Source: Marinobacterium ramblicola (GTDB lineage Bacteria > Pseudomonadota > Gammaproteobacteria > Pseudomonadales > Balneatricaceae). Taken from it: DNA of 64,000 nucleotides. The stretch lies in the NCBI RefSeq assembly GCF_019084545.1, contig NZ_JAHREP010000002.1, positions 48,229-112,228 on the forward strand, in the 5' to 3' direction. The notes beneath the pieces were generated by a model, which saw nothing but the letters and a program-made list of their open reading frames with translations, did not search any database and had not been told where the DNA came from. The first letter of the stretch is position 1. Each line of letters starts with the position of its first letter. Made by a program: the position numbers and the translations under genes. Below, piece by piece: positions 27,547 through 36,602 of the stretch.

Positions 27547-30198
27547 TTACTCCAAACTGTCCTGTTGTGCGATTCGGCACAGCCGCGAGCAGGCGAGCCA
27601 GAGCGCACGCATGTTGCCCTCCATAGCCGCCTGATGCAGTTCGGCGGTGGCACCTTCGAGTACCGGCATCTCATACAGTCCGGCCATGCCGAGCAGTTGA
27701 TGCGCATGGCTGCGGATCTTGTTTCTATCCCGTTGCCAGAGCGCTTGCATGATCGCGTCTGACAGCCGACGGACCTCGAGTTGCAGCTGCTCGGGAGTGG
27801 TCAATCTGTCCACAGCCGCCTCGAGCTCGGCGCCGATCGGCGTCGTCTCGGCGCTTTTGCCGGTTTTCAACTCGCACTGCTGCAGCAGCATACGCAGCAG
27901 CTCCGGTACGTTGATCGGTTTCAGCAGCAGATCGTCGACGCCGGCCTCGAACAGCGCCCGGTGTTCGTGTGGCACCACGTTGGCGGTCAGCGCCACGATC
28001 GGCAACTCCGGCAGCCGTTCGCGTACCGCCCGTGTCGCCTGGATGCCGTCCATGCCGGGCATGTGCACGTCCATCAGAATCAGATCCGGTAACTGCTGCT
28101 CCAGATACTCCAGCACTTCCAGTCCCGAACCGACACAGCTGACCTGTGCGCCTACCCCCTCCAGCAAACGCCGCACCAGCAGTGCGTTGAACTCGTTGTC
28201 TTCCGCCACCAGTACTTTGAGCGGATAGGGTAGATGGGCAGTTCCGAGCCGCTCGGGTGCGGCAGGCGTCTGCTGCGGGGTCGGCAGGCCAAGCAGGTGC
28301 AACAGCTCCAGCGGCCTGGGTGGTTTGGGCAGCAGGTGCAGCTGGCCCACATGCAGGCGCAGGGGTTTGCGTCCGGGGATCAGCAGTATCAGCGGTGCCT
28401 GGGTCTGGGCACGGACCCTGTCACAGAGTGATTGTACGCTGCGGCTGCTGGCGTCCTGAGGATTGATCGCCAGGATTACGCTGCCGAGTTGGCGGTCGGT
28501 CAGTTCACTGAGCTCTTCGATACGGCGCAGCAGATGGACCGTTTGAGGCAGTTGACGCAGCTGGCGCAGCAATGCCGCGCGGCTGCCGTGGTGCGGTTCG
28601 AACACAACCAGATCCCGGAACGGGTCGCCCTCGAGGCAGAGCGGGACCTGCCCGCTTTCGCCATAGCGCAGCGGCAGGTCCAGCTGAATCTCCGTACCGC
28701 TGCCCTCGACACTGTCGAGCGCAATCCGGCCACCCATCAGTTCTGTCAGGCGGTGAGCGATAACCAGACCGAGGCCGGAGCCGCCAAAGCGTCGGCTGAT
28801 CGAGTTGTCGCCCTGGGTAAAGGCGCTGAACAGCTGGCTGATGCGCGATGCCGGGATGCCGATTCCGGTGTCGCGGACCGTGATCAGCAGGCGCGGGTCA
28901 CTCGATGGCAGGCGGGTGGTCGATACGCGGACATTGATCTCGCCCCTTTCGGTAAACTTAACCGCATTGCCGATCAGATTGTTCAATACCTGGCTCAACC
29001 GCGACGGGTCGCCCTGAATCTGCAGCGGCAGGTCGGGAGGCAGATCCACCGTGAGCTCAAGACCCTTGCCGGCCGCCGTTGCCGATTGTGCCTCGATCAC
29101 GTCGAACAGGCACTGCACGATGTCGAAGTTCAGGTTCTCGATGTGGATGGCATTGGATTCCAGACGCGAGAAATCGAGGATGTCGTCGATGATCGTCAAC
29201 AGCAGTCCGGAGGTGCGGGTGATGATCTCCAGATAGCGTTTCTGCTCATTGTCGAGCCGGGTCTGGGTCAGCAGGTCGGTAAAGCCGAGAACCGAGGTCA
29301 GCGGGGTGCGCAGCTCGTGACTCATGCGGGCGAGGAACTCATCCTTGGCGCGGTTGGCATCGTCTGCACGCAGACGTTCGATCTGTAACTCGCGATTGCG
29401 CCGCTCCAGATGACGCAGCGTCTGGGTCAAACGACGGGTCGCGCTCTCCACGCGATACTCGAACTGCTGGTTCGACTCCTGTACCCGGGCGGCGAGCCGG
29501 TTGATACCGCTGGCCAGGGTGCGCAGTTCGCCGGTGTAGCTGGTATCGGCGCGGGCGTCCAGCTCGCCGCGCTGCAGGCGCTCGATCAACCTTGTGAGCC
29601 CCATCACCGGCCGGGTAATACGGCGGCCAAAGCGGTTGGCCAGCAACAGGGTCACTAACAGACAGACGATCGTCAGCCCTGCGCCGCGCAGCAGAATCTC
29701 CTGCTGCCGTTGCACCGTCGGCTGTGCCGATATCAACACCGCCACCCAGCCCAATGTCTCGCTTTCGGTGCTGATCGGCAATAGCTCAGGGTTGTCCAGC
29801 AGCGGGGGCGTGCGCGAGATGATCGGTTGGATGAAGTGCCAGGTACCCTTGAACTCACGCGGCTCAGGTTGGTCACGCTCGATCTCGATATCAAATCGAC
29901 TGCTGCGATAGAGCAGGCGGAAATCGGCGTCGTAGAACAGGATGTCGGCCACCTCGTCGTTGGCGATCGGGCCGCTACTCAGACTGCGCAACAGCTCCCG
30001 GTTGCCGCTGAGAACCCCAAACTCCGAGGCGGAGGCCATCAGTCGGGCCATCGACTGGCCACGCTCAAGCAGGTCCGCACGAACCTCGGCGACGCGGGTC
30101 AGGGTGAAGTAGCTCCCCAGGATCAGCGCCAGTAGCGTCATCGGCAGCAGGGTCAGGGCCATCACCCGGGTGCGGATACTGAGCGTGCGCCTGGCCAT
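27547..30198 (-). CDS. Hybrid sensor histidine kinase with REC and Hpt domains (BarA-like)
   Basis: An 883-residue inner-membrane tripartite kinase. An N-terminal helix (about 12-32) and a second near 170 enclose a ~135-residue periplasmic sensor domain. HAMP, then a helical stretch, leads to the HisKA box SHELRTPLTSVLGF (phospho-His near 292). The ATPase domain has N, G1 (DTGIGIPASRI) and G2 (GGSGLGLVI) boxes. A degenerate receiver-like segment precedes a true REC domain (VLVAEDNEFNALLV, phospho-Asp in LILMDVHMPGMDG near 708). A C-terminal Hpt-like domain has SHAHQLLGMAGL near 829. It directly follows the binding-protein gene (2-bp gap) on the same strand, so that protein may present a ligand to it. 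No cognate response regulator is adjacent. Confidence 0.9.
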   Translation of the reverse strand: MARRTLSIRTRVMALTLLPMTLLALILGSYFTLTRVAEVRADLLERGQSMARLMASASEFGVLSGNRELLRSLSSGPIANDEVADILFYDADFRLLYRSSRFDIEIERDQPEPREFKGTWHFIQPIISRTPPLLDNPELLPISTESETLGWVAVLISAQPTVQRQQEILLRGAGLTIVCLLVTLLLANRFGRRITRPVMGLTRLIERLQRGELDARADTSYTGELRTLASGINRLAARVQESNQQFEYRVESATRRLTQTLRHLERRNRELQIERLRADDANRAKDEFLARMSHELRTPLTSVLGFTDLLTQTRLDNEQKRYLEIITRTSGLLLTIIDDILDFSRLESNAIHIENLNFDIVQCLFDVIEAQSATAAGKGLELTVDLPPDLPLQIQGDPSRLSQVLNNLIGNAVKFTERGEINVRVSTTRLPSSDPRLLITVRDTGIGIPASRISQLFSAFTQGDNSISRRFGGSGLGLVIAHRLTELMGGRIALDSVEGSGTEIQLDLPLRYGESGQVPLCLEGDPFRDLVVFEPHHGSRAALLRQLRQLPQTVHLLRRIEELSELTDRQLGSVILAINPQDASSRSVQSLCDRVRAQTQAPLILLIPGRKPLRLHVGQLHLLPKPPRPLELLHLLGLPTPQQTPAAPERLGTAHLPYPLKVLVAEDNEFNALLVRRLLEGVGAQVSCVGSGLEVLEYLEQQLPDLILMDVHMPGMDGIQATRAVRERLPELPIVALTANVVPHEHRALFEAGVDDLLLKPINVPELLRMLLQQCELKTGKSAETTPIGAELEAAVDRLTTPEQLQLEVRRLSDAIMQALWQRDRNKIRSHAHQLLGMAGLYEMPVLEGATAELHQAAMEGNMRALWLACSRLCRIAQQDSLE

Positions 30199-30200
30199 AT

Positions 30201-31109
30201 TCAGTGTCCCTCCGCCCGTTCAAGCCGCTCGATCAGACCCTCGCTGGCGGGTAACTGAAGGCCGAGACTCTGTGCTGCGGTGTGGTTGACGGTGATGCTG
30301 AAGTAGCGTGGATAGGCCGGCGGCGGCAGCGGCTCGCCGGCTTGCTGGCTGAGTATAAGCTCGGCGGTTTCCCTGGCGATCTGATCCACGGAGGAGTGCA
30401 GCGCGACGGCGGCACCGGCGTCGGCATACTTGCTGGAGAAGCCGATCAGCGGCACGCGGTTGCGCAGGGTGATGTACAGGATCCATTTGGCAGCGGCGCG
30501 GTTGAACACGGAGCGGTCCGGTAGCGGCAGAAACAGGTCGCTCTTCTCGATCACCGGTGTCAGTACCTGCACCGGGTTGTCGTCCCTGTACAGCTGTCCG
30601 ATCACCGCTTCCAGTCCCTGGGCGCTCGCGGCCAGAGCGAACTCGGACGCCTGCTGTTCGGCATCGGGGCCGACGACAGTACCGATGGTCTTGATCGAGG
30701 GTAAAACCAGTTTGGCCAATCGCATCTGCCGATCCAACGGCTGATCAAGGAACAGGGCGCTGAGCCGTTGCTGCTTGAGCAGGGCTTGACCGGTGTCGTT
30801 CGCGCTCAGCTCATGGAAGGTTTGTGCGGGCAGGAAAATGCACAGCACACGGCTGCTGGATTCTGCGCTATCCATTGCCTGGGCGCAGGCTTTGGAGCCA
30901 ACGCCCAGGATCAATCTGTCGCCAAAAGGAGAGGTTGGGGGCAGGAGGGAGGACTCCAGGTCGCCCTGATAATGCTGTTTCAGTGCATCGAACATCAGCT
31001 TGTAGCTACCGGTCGAATCGCTGAGCAGGACGAGAGGTGCCGCCGCTCTCGAACTGAGCGGGGCCAGCAGTATCAACCCTAGCAGGATCCATGACAGTAA
31101 TGGTTTCAC
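30201..31109 (-). CDS. ABC-type periplasmic binding protein-like sensor component
   Basis: A 302-residue protein with a signal peptide (hydrophobic LLSWILLGLILLAPLSSRAAA). The following region, PLVLLSDSTGSYKLMFDALKQHYQGD in two halves, looks like the first lobe of the YtrX/TrpX-like substrate-binding family. Later blocks include LILGVGSKACAQAM, LFLDQPLDRQMRL and VPLIGFSSKYADAGAAVAL. No permease or ATPase gene is nearby, so it is unlikely to serve an ABC importer. It sits between a TonB-dependent receptor gene and a hybrid kinase gene, both on the same strand. I infer it hands a ligand imported by the receptor to the kinase sensor domain. The ligand is unknown. Confidence 0.78.
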   Translation of the reverse strand: MKPLLSWILLGLILLAPLSSRAAAPLVLLSDSTGSYKLMFDALKQHYQGDLESSLLPPTSPFGDRLILGVGSKACAQAMDSAESSSRVLCIFLPAQTFHELSANDTGQALLKQQRLSALFLDQPLDRQMRLAKLVLPSIKTIGTVVGPDAEQQASEFALAASAQGLEAVIGQLYRDDNPVQVLTPVIEKSDLFLPLPDRSVFNRAAAKWILYITLRNRVPLIGFSSKYADAGAAVALHSSVDQIARETAELILSQQAGEPLPPPAYPRYFSITVNHTAAQSLGLQLPASEGLIERLERAEGH

Positions 31110-31345
31110 ACGCGCTATCCTTGCCGGTGTCCAGTCATCTTTATCAAATCTTCAGCTGACGGTCGGTAGAGCTGAGATGGGCATTATCCGGTGCCGACCC
31201 GTGCCGATCATCTGCGCTGCGAAGCTCTACCAATAGAGCAGTTCCAATACCGCCGTCAAGCGCCGCTCCATGCAAGGCAGCGATATCAAGATTGGGCCTG
31301 ACCTCTTCCCTTGACCGTTTTGCCATCGCTGTCCGACCATCCGGT

Positions 31346-33514
31346 TCAGTCGAAGCTCAGCTTCAGCTGCAGATAGGTGCGACGATCAAACGCGTTGTGC
31401 GCGTAAAACTCCTGGTAGCGTGCGCCGAAGGCATTCTGCACGATCAGCGCGGTTTCCAGCTCGCTGCCGGGATCGGGGTGCCACTGCTTGGCCAGGCGCA
31501 GGTCGGTGCGGTCATAGGCGTCGCGCTGACCGCCCTCTATCCAACGGACCTGATCCATATAGTAGTGGGTGGCACTCAACTGAAGGTCTTCACGGGGGGA
31601 CCAGGACAGCAGCAGCGATGCGGTGTGCTTGGGGGTCAGCGTGCCCTCGTGGTTGAAGTAGTCCTTGCTGTTGACGCCGATCTCGCCGGTACGGAAATTT
31701 TCGTGTGCGGTATCGATATAGCTGTAGCTGAGCAGGCCCCAGAGCGTTGGCAGCGGCTGATACTTGAGCTGAATCTCGGCACCGTTGTTTTCCCAGACAC
31801 CGACGTTGCGGGTGCTCAGTACCCGCTTGCCGCTGTCGGGCTCGGCCGGGTAGTTTTCGAAGTAGGTGAAAACCACATTGCTGATCTGTTCCCTGAATAT
31901 CCTCAGGTCTACATAGCCCTGCTGATTGGTGAGGGCCTGGTAATAGCCCAGCTCCCAACTCTTGATTCTCTCCTCTTCCAGATCAGGGTTGGCGCTTCTG
32001 ACATAGTCATAGAGTACCGGGCTGGTGACGTAGGGTGCGTAGGCCGGGAAGGTCACACTGGCGTCGCCATAGCGTTCAAGCAAGGATGGCAGACGTTCGC
32101 TGGATGAGTAGCCGAGGCGAAAGCTTTGGCCTATGTTGGGCTTGAAAATTACGGCGTTGCGGTAGGAGAAGGCGTCAGTACCTTCGCTGCTGTGTTCGAG
32201 CATCAGGCCCGAGGTCAGTTGCCAACGCGGGTTCAGGTTGAAACTGAGGGTACCGAAGCCGCGGGTCCGTTCCTCATCTGCCTTGCCACTCTGCAGCAGG
32301 ATCTCGCTATCCGCCGACAGGTAGCGGTATCCGACCCCCGCGACCAGGTCTGTACGTCCTACTTTATCGGTGATCTGTAGCTCCAGATCCGTGGTTTCTG
32401 TTTTGCCCTCCTGCTCGATCATGTGGTAGCCGTTGCTATCGATCAATGCCTGGGTATAGGCGGGCACTTGGTCGGCGGGAATGGGAGCGGCGAAGAAGGG
32501 CAGCCAGATCGGGGATCCTGATGGCACGCCGAGTTCGGTCAGTATCTCCTCTACCGATGCTCTCGGTGTACTGAGTTCAAGCGCATTGTGATAGGCGCTT
32601 AGCTGAAGTGTACCGTGGTCGGAGTAGAGGTGGTTGAACTTAACACTCTGAAAGCGGCTGTCGTGGTCACGCTTGGCAACATGGGGCGAGTCGATATCCA
32701 GCGCGCCCGCGGTTTTATGCCCCCGGTCGACACCGAACTGGAACCAGAAACTGTTGGTAAGATCGGGCGTCCAGGTGGAGCTGATGTTCAGATAGTCACG
32801 GGACAGATCATCCTGCCATTTGCCGTCGCTGCCATCGGCCGCGAACCAGTCGCCGGCGTAAAACGTGCTGTAATGATCGTTGCCGTCGTTCTGTTCGTGG
32901 TTGGCACTGATCCGGTAACTGAATACGCCGTTGCTATCGGCATAACTCAGATGTCCGTTTTGTGTGTCCTGGCTGCCGAATAGCGTGCTCAGATTGACGC
33001 CGCTGCTGGTGGTCGGTTCCCGGGTGATGATGTTGATGGAGCCGAGAAAGGCGTTCGAGCCCTGGGTCGGCACGTTGGAACCACGCACTACCTCTATACG
33101 CTCGATATCATCCAGGTGAATGCCCAGGGATTCCCAAACCACAGTCGAGAGCAGAGGGATATAAACCGAACGGCCGTCGACCATCACCTCCAGGTTGTTC
33201 GGGAAGTCGTCGGAGGCACCATGATAGGTTGCGCCGTAGGTGTTGGCATTGACCAGGTAGGTCTGGAAACCGGGTACCAGACGCATCAGGTCGGGAATGG
33301 TCTGCAGGCCTGAGGCGTCGATCATCTGGCGATCGATCACCGTCAACGAGGCCGGTGCTTCCGATATTTTTTGCGGTAGACGCGTAGCGGAGGTGACTTC
33401 CGGGATATCGATGAAAAAGTCGGTTTCGCTCAGCAGCTCTTCGGTGGCGAAAGCGGAAAGTGCGGGAGTCAGCAGCAGGGGCAGGGCCAGTAAATGCAGA
33501 TTGTTTCTGTTCAT
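31346..33514 (-). CDS. TonB-dependent outer-membrane receptor
   Basis: A 722-residue outer-membrane receptor. A signal peptide ends near LSAFA-TEE. The plug domain contains TSATRLPQKISEAPASLTV, TIPDLMRLVPGFQTYLV, NLEVMVDGRSVYIP and IERIEVVRGSN, then a long beta-barrel ending in alternating hydrophobic strands (TYLQLKLSFD). It belongs to the vitamin B12/catecholate-siderophore-like class, but the substrate is not visible: no cobalamin riboswitch or Fur box was recognised. It is preceded by a 30-codon membrane peptide gene and followed by a binding-protein gene and a hybrid kinase gene, so signalling rather than bulk uptake may be the purpose. A 236-bp gap separates it from the binding-protein gene. 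Confidence 0.9.
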   Translation of the reverse strand: MNRNNLHLLALPLLLTPALSAFATEELLSETDFFIDIPEVTSATRLPQKISEAPASLTVIDRQMIDASGLQTIPDLMRLVPGFQTYLVNANTYGATYHGASDDFPNNLEVMVDGRSVYIPLLSTVVWESLGIHLDDIERIEVVRGSNVPTQGSNAFLGSINIITREPTTSSGVNLSTLFGSQDTQNGHLSYADSNGVFSYRISANHEQNDGNDHYSTFYAGDWFAADGSDGKWQDDLSRDYLNISSTWTPDLTNSFWFQFGVDRGHKTAGALDIDSPHVAKRDHDSRFQSVKFNHLYSDHGTLQLSAYHNALELSTPRASVEEILTELGVPSGSPIWLPFFAAPIPADQVPAYTQALIDSNGYHMIEQEGKTETTDLELQITDKVGRTDLVAGVGYRYLSADSEILLQSGKADEERTRGFGTLSFNLNPRWQLTSGLMLEHSSEGTDAFSYRNAVIFKPNIGQSFRLGYSSSERLPSLLERYGDASVTFPAYAPYVTSPVLYDYVRSANPDLEEERIKSWELGYYQALTNQQGYVDLRIFREQISNVVFTYFENYPAEPDSGKRVLSTRNVGVWENNGAEIQLKYQPLPTLWGLLSYSYIDTAHENFRTGEIGVNSKDYFNHEGTLTPKHTASLLLSWSPREDLQLSATHYYMDQVRWIEGGQRDAYDRTDLRLAKQWHPDPGSELETALIVQNAFGARYQEFYAHNAFDRRTYLQLKLSFD

Positions 33515-33537
33515 TGCTCGGTGTAAGCCGGTGATTG

Positions 33538-33630
33538 CTATTTGATCTTAAGTCCGATGTAGACGACGAACGCGCCCATCAGTATGGCTTCCAAAATGAA
33601 ACCGTTATGTTGCCAGATCCATTCGAACAT
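33538..33630 (-). CDS. 30-residue single-span membrane peptide upstream of the TonB receptor
   Basis: A 31-codon frame beginning MFEWIWQHNG and ending ILMGAFVVYIGLKIK, with stop TAG at 33540-33538. One hydrophobic helix (about residues 11-27) is followed by a positive tail, so it would span the inner membrane with the Lys end inside. A GAAGAGGG tract is immediately upstream of the ATG. It lies 23 bp before the TonB receptor start, on the same strand, and is probably co-transcribed. No similarity is known to me; it could be a small-protein subunit of the receptor/kinase system or a leader. Standard gene callers would miss it. Confidence 0.5.
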   Translation of the reverse strand: MFEWIWQHNGFILEAILMGAFVVYIGLKIK

Positions 33631-33763
33631 CCCTCTTCGCTGCCCATGCCGCCCAAATTCCAATGAAGGGTACAGTATAGCGAATTGGGCGTTCTTTCAC
33701 GCCTTTATCGCCATTTGATCGACTTCCGGTAGTCGGGGCGTGGTTTACTCGCGTGCTGATGTC

Positions 33764-33931
33764 CTGCCTGGCCGCCGGCTGTGGCTTCTGTCACGTAGCG
33801 TGCGTAAGCCCGGTACGGTCTATCGTTACGGCGGGGAGGAGTTTGCCCTGGTATTGCCCGGTACCGATGAGTCCGATATCGGTGCGGTGGCTGAGCGTAT
33901 ACGCAGCCGGGCCGAGTCACCGGTTAGTTGA
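33764..33931 (+). pseudogene. Remnant of a GGDEF diguanylate cyclase gene
   Basis: SVRKPGTVYRYGGEEFALVL followed by PGTDESDIGAVAERIR is unmistakably the active-site segment of a GGDEF domain, but no full gene surrounds it. Just upstream (33764-33805) the expected GD-CLAAVA-type helix is visible only by switching frames, pointing to small indels. A TGA at 33929-33931 ends the frame before the rest of the domain. Nothing upstream encodes the substrate-binding half. It is a dead fragment, probably the trace of a gene that decayed in this low-density region. Confidence 0.7.
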
Positions 33932-34078
33932 GCAGGCTGTGGGCCAGGCTGCGGATGGTCGGTTTTGATCTCTGGTGGCGGATCGATCAGGCTAATCTGT
34001 GCGTCAAATCAATTTGCCCTGTTAATATCGGCTGTTATATTTCGTCTCTAACCAATAACAATAATGGAATGAGGCACC

Positions 34079-34399
34079 ATGCGTCTGGTAAAAGACCTCG
34101 TTGACAGCCGTATTGTTTTCTACTGGATTGACAGCGCGGACAAGCGGCTGAGTCCCGATCATGCCACCTTTAAACTCGCCCAGGAGTGGTGGAAAAGCTA
34201 TATGTTTTCCCGATACGAGGGGGATGAACGGCGTAAGTCGATCATCGACCGTCGCAGTGATGCCGAGAAACGCAGGCGCATTGAAGAGGAGAGCAATCTT
34301 TCGCCGATCAGCCCCTACGGGCGAAGGCACACCGATATCCCGTTGGAGGTGGATGTCGACCTGGTCGCGGAGAAGCTCAAGCGGCTCAGAACGACCTGA
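34079..34399 (+). CDS. Short charged protein of unknown function
   Basis: A 106-residue open frame starting at ATG 34079 with GAGG four bases upstream. It begins MRLVKDLVDSRIVFYWID and contains HATFKLAQEWWKSYMF, then a very basic stretch (ERRKSIIDRRSDAEKRRRIE) and an acidic end (VDVDLVAEKLKRLRTT). I see no membrane helix or known catalytic motif; the basic helix could bind nucleic acid. The composition is protein-like and the ribosome site is good, so I favour a real gene, but it sits between decayed sequences and stands alone. The function is unknown. Confidence 0.5.
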   Translation: MRLVKDLVDSRIVFYWIDSADKRLSPDHATFKLAQEWWKSYMFSRYEGDERRKSIIDRRSDAEKRRRIEEESNLSPISPYGRRHTDIPLEVDVDLVAEKLKRLRTT

Positions 34400-34990
34400 T
34401 CTGTTGATCCTGGAGCACCGCATACTCGTCTTCGGCTTTCCGTTCGATGAAGGAACTGGCTGGCACTACACAACGCCGATGCTCGAACGCTCCGCGGAAC
34501 GCGACTTCGCGTGCGTTTGAACATGGAGTGCCGCGTTTCCGGCTCCTTGACCCAGTCTGGCGTCAATGACGTTATAGCCTCCGCACTTGATTGACCCCTT
34601 TCTGTGTATCGTTCGGAGGGTAGCCGAAGGGCTGAATGGTGCCCAAAAGTGATGCAGATGCAGCGGGCGGATCTGGGGCTGAGGCAGGCGAGGCGAAGGG
34701 GGGGGGTAAAACCTTTATTTCGTCTGTTGCTGGAGTTGGCATCCTGTCGGCGCGGCGGTTCAAAGCCGATGTCCGGAAAGCCTTTATCGATCGAAGCATT
34801 GAGCTGGATCAGGTAACCTAGCGATTTGAAAAAATTGCTTTTTCGCCTTATCGATCTACTTTTTTTAAAAGATCGTTGAATGTCGCAATCTGGCAGTATT
34901 GGGTCGCTATTCGGTGTGTGCATATACGAGCAGTCGATAAACAATGTGCGCACAGGCACGCGAAAATAACCAAAGATGGAATCACCAGAG
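34400..34990. other. Gene-poor stretch before the TRAP operon
   Basis: About 590 bp without a convincing gene. It contains a run of nine G residues near 34699, a small hairpin (ACGCGA-CT-TCGCGT near 34500-34513) and short open frames that do not resemble known proteins. A possible promoter for the TRAP genes is TTGAAA (34826-34831) with a 17-bp spacer to TATCGA (34849-34854), a weak -10. CGATCT and AGATCG flank a T-rich segment just after it. It looks like degraded DNA plus the TRAP control region. Confidence 0.35.
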
Positions 34991-36001
34991 ATGAATAGAC
35001 GTAATCTGATCAAATCGGCAGCCGCTGGACTGGTTGCCGCTCCACTGGCGTTGAGCGCTACTTCCGCCAAAGCTGCAACCAATCTGCGCATGCAGACCTA
35101 CTGGGGAAAGGAAGCCAACGATATTTTTGACGCTTTTAGTGATGACGTGAAGGTTTCGTCAAACGAGGAGCTGCGTATCCGCCGCTTCACGGGCAGCTCG
35201 CTGGTGCCCGATGCGGAGATGTTTCAGGCCGTCGGCAAGGGCACCATCGACATGTGCCAGGGTTATGCCGGCTATTGGCCCGGCCAACTCGACATTGCGT
35301 CTATCGAAGCAGGCCTGCCGGGTGCCTGGACCAACTACGACGAAGCCATGTACATCATGGAAACCAAGGGCCTGATCGGTCTGATCCGCGAAGCCTATGC
35401 CGAGCACAATGTGCACTACCTTGGCCCGGTCATGGGCGGTCCGTTCGACCTGCTGACCAAACAGCCGGTGAAGAGCCTGGATGACCTCAAGCAGATGAAG
35501 ATCCGCGCCACCCCCAGTGTCGCGAAGATTCTTGAGCAGTTCGGCATCCCGACCGTGTTCCTGCCGGGTTCCGAACTCTATGTCGGGCTGAGCACCGGCA
35601 CCATCGACGGCGTTATCTATGCCGGTACCAACGAGTACCTGTCGATGAAGCTGTACGAAGCCGCCAAGTACTACACGTCGCTGAATATGGTCAGCCCGGG
35701 CTATACCGACCAGATCCTGGTCAACATGGACAAATGGAAGGCGATGACCGATCAGCAGCGCAAGAGCATCGAGCTGGCATTCGCCAAGCACGCCACCAAA
35801 ATGCACACCTGGATGGTCAGTGGTTCCATCGACGCGTCCACCACCGGCTACTTCGAGATGAGCGCGCTGCCGCCGGAAGACTCCGCCCGTCTGCGCAAGG
35901 CTGCAGAGGTGATCTGGGCTGAGGAAGCGGCCAAGTCCGAGCGTAACAAGAAGGCGATCGAGATTCTCAAGGAAGCCGCCAAGGCGACCGGGAGAGCCTG
36001 A
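34991..36001 (+). CDS. dctP: TRAP transporter substrate-binding protein (DctP family)
   Basis: The periplasmic binding protein of a tripartite ATP-independent transporter, 336 residues. The N-terminus MNRRNLIKSAAAGLVAAPLA has a twin-arginine-like signal, as in many such proteins. The mature region shows the family pattern ELRIRRFTGSSLVPDAEMFQ, MGGPFDLLTKQPVKSLDDL, MKIRATPSVAKILEQFGIP, and GLSTGTIDGVIYAG, which includes the carboxylate-binding arginine region. The family imports organic acids such as C4-dicarboxylates, 2-oxoacids or sialic acid; the exact ligand is not decided by sequence. An upstream in-frame ATG at 34976 is possible. Its stop overlaps the next start by one base. Confidence 0.92.
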   Translation: MNRRNLIKSAAAGLVAAPLALSATSAKAATNLRMQTYWGKEANDIFDAFSDDVKVSSNEELRIRRFTGSSLVPDAEMFQAVGKGTIDMCQGYAGYWPGQLDIASIEAGLPGAWTNYDEAMYIMETKGLIGLIREAYAEHNVHYLGPVMGGPFDLLTKQPVKSLDDLKQMKIRATPSVAKILEQFGIPTVFLPGSELYVGLSTGTIDGVIYAGTNEYLSMKLYEAAKYYTSLNMVSPGYTDQILVNMDKWKAMTDQQRKSIELAFAKHATKMHTWMVSGSIDASTTGYFEMSALPPEDSARLRKAAEVIWAEEAAKSERNKKAIEILKEAAKATGRA

Positions 36002-36534
36002 TGACGGGGATATCTCGCCTGCTTGATGCAATCGACGGGATATCCGAGTTCATTGGCAAGGCCGTCTCCTGGATGTGCCTTGCCATGATCGGCGTCCTTC
36101 TGTATGAAATTTCAGCCCGCTATTTCTTCCTGAGCCCGACCTCCTGGGCGCATGAAAGTACCACCATGCTGTACGGCACCTTCTGTATCCTCGCCGGCGC
36201 TTATACTCACCGGCATCAGTCGCATGTTCGCAGCGAGGTCATTTACCACAAGTTGTTCCGGCGCGGCCGGGCAATCCTCGATCTGATCACCGGCTCCGTT
36301 GTGTTGGTCGTGTTCGCGGTTTTCTTCTACGCCGCCTGCGAGTTCGCTATTGAGTCCTGGCAGAACAATGAGATGTCGTCGAAGAGTACTTGGGGACCAC
36401 CCGTCTATCCGTTCAAGACCATGCTACCGCTGGGGGTCGGCCTGCTTCTGTTACAGAGCATTGCGCACTGGATTCGGGATCTTCTAGTGGTCCTGCGACT
36501 GACACCCGAGGACAGCGTCGGCGATCAGGCCTGA
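36001..36534 (+). CDS. dctQ: TRAP transporter small permease (DctQ family)
   Basis: The small inner-membrane subunit of the TRAP importer, 177 residues with four hydrophobic helices. Recognisable segments are VSWMCLAMIGVLLYEISARY, TSWAHESTTMLYGTFCILAG and AYTHRHQSHVRSEVIY, typical of DctQ, which couples the binding protein to the large permease. It shares one base with the dctP stop and is followed 68 bp later by dctM. All three genes lie in the usual P-Q-M order. Confidence 0.92.
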   Translation: MTGISRLLDAIDGISEFIGKAVSWMCLAMIGVLLYEISARYFFLSPTSWAHESTTMLYGTFCILAGAYTHRHQSHVRSEVIYHKLFRRGRAILDLITGSVVLVVFAVFFYAACEFAIESWQNNEMSSKSTWGPPVYPFKTMLPLGVGLLLLQSIAHWIRDLLVVLRLTPEDSVGDQA

Positions 36535-36602
36535 TGCCCATCGCGGGACCACAATATGGCGCCAGGCGCCAGATAACTACAAGGTAAGCAAAGGAACCCA
36601 AG

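Noticed and set aside
31144..31326. 60-codon minus-strand open frame between the TonB receptor and binding-protein genes
   Set aside because: Composition is unremarkable, there is no clear ribosome site, and it may simply be leader DNA; not supported without conservation.
34315..35091. 258-codon minus-strand open frame across the TRAP leader
   Set aside because: It runs antisense over the well-supported dctP start and has arginine/serine-rich noise composition.
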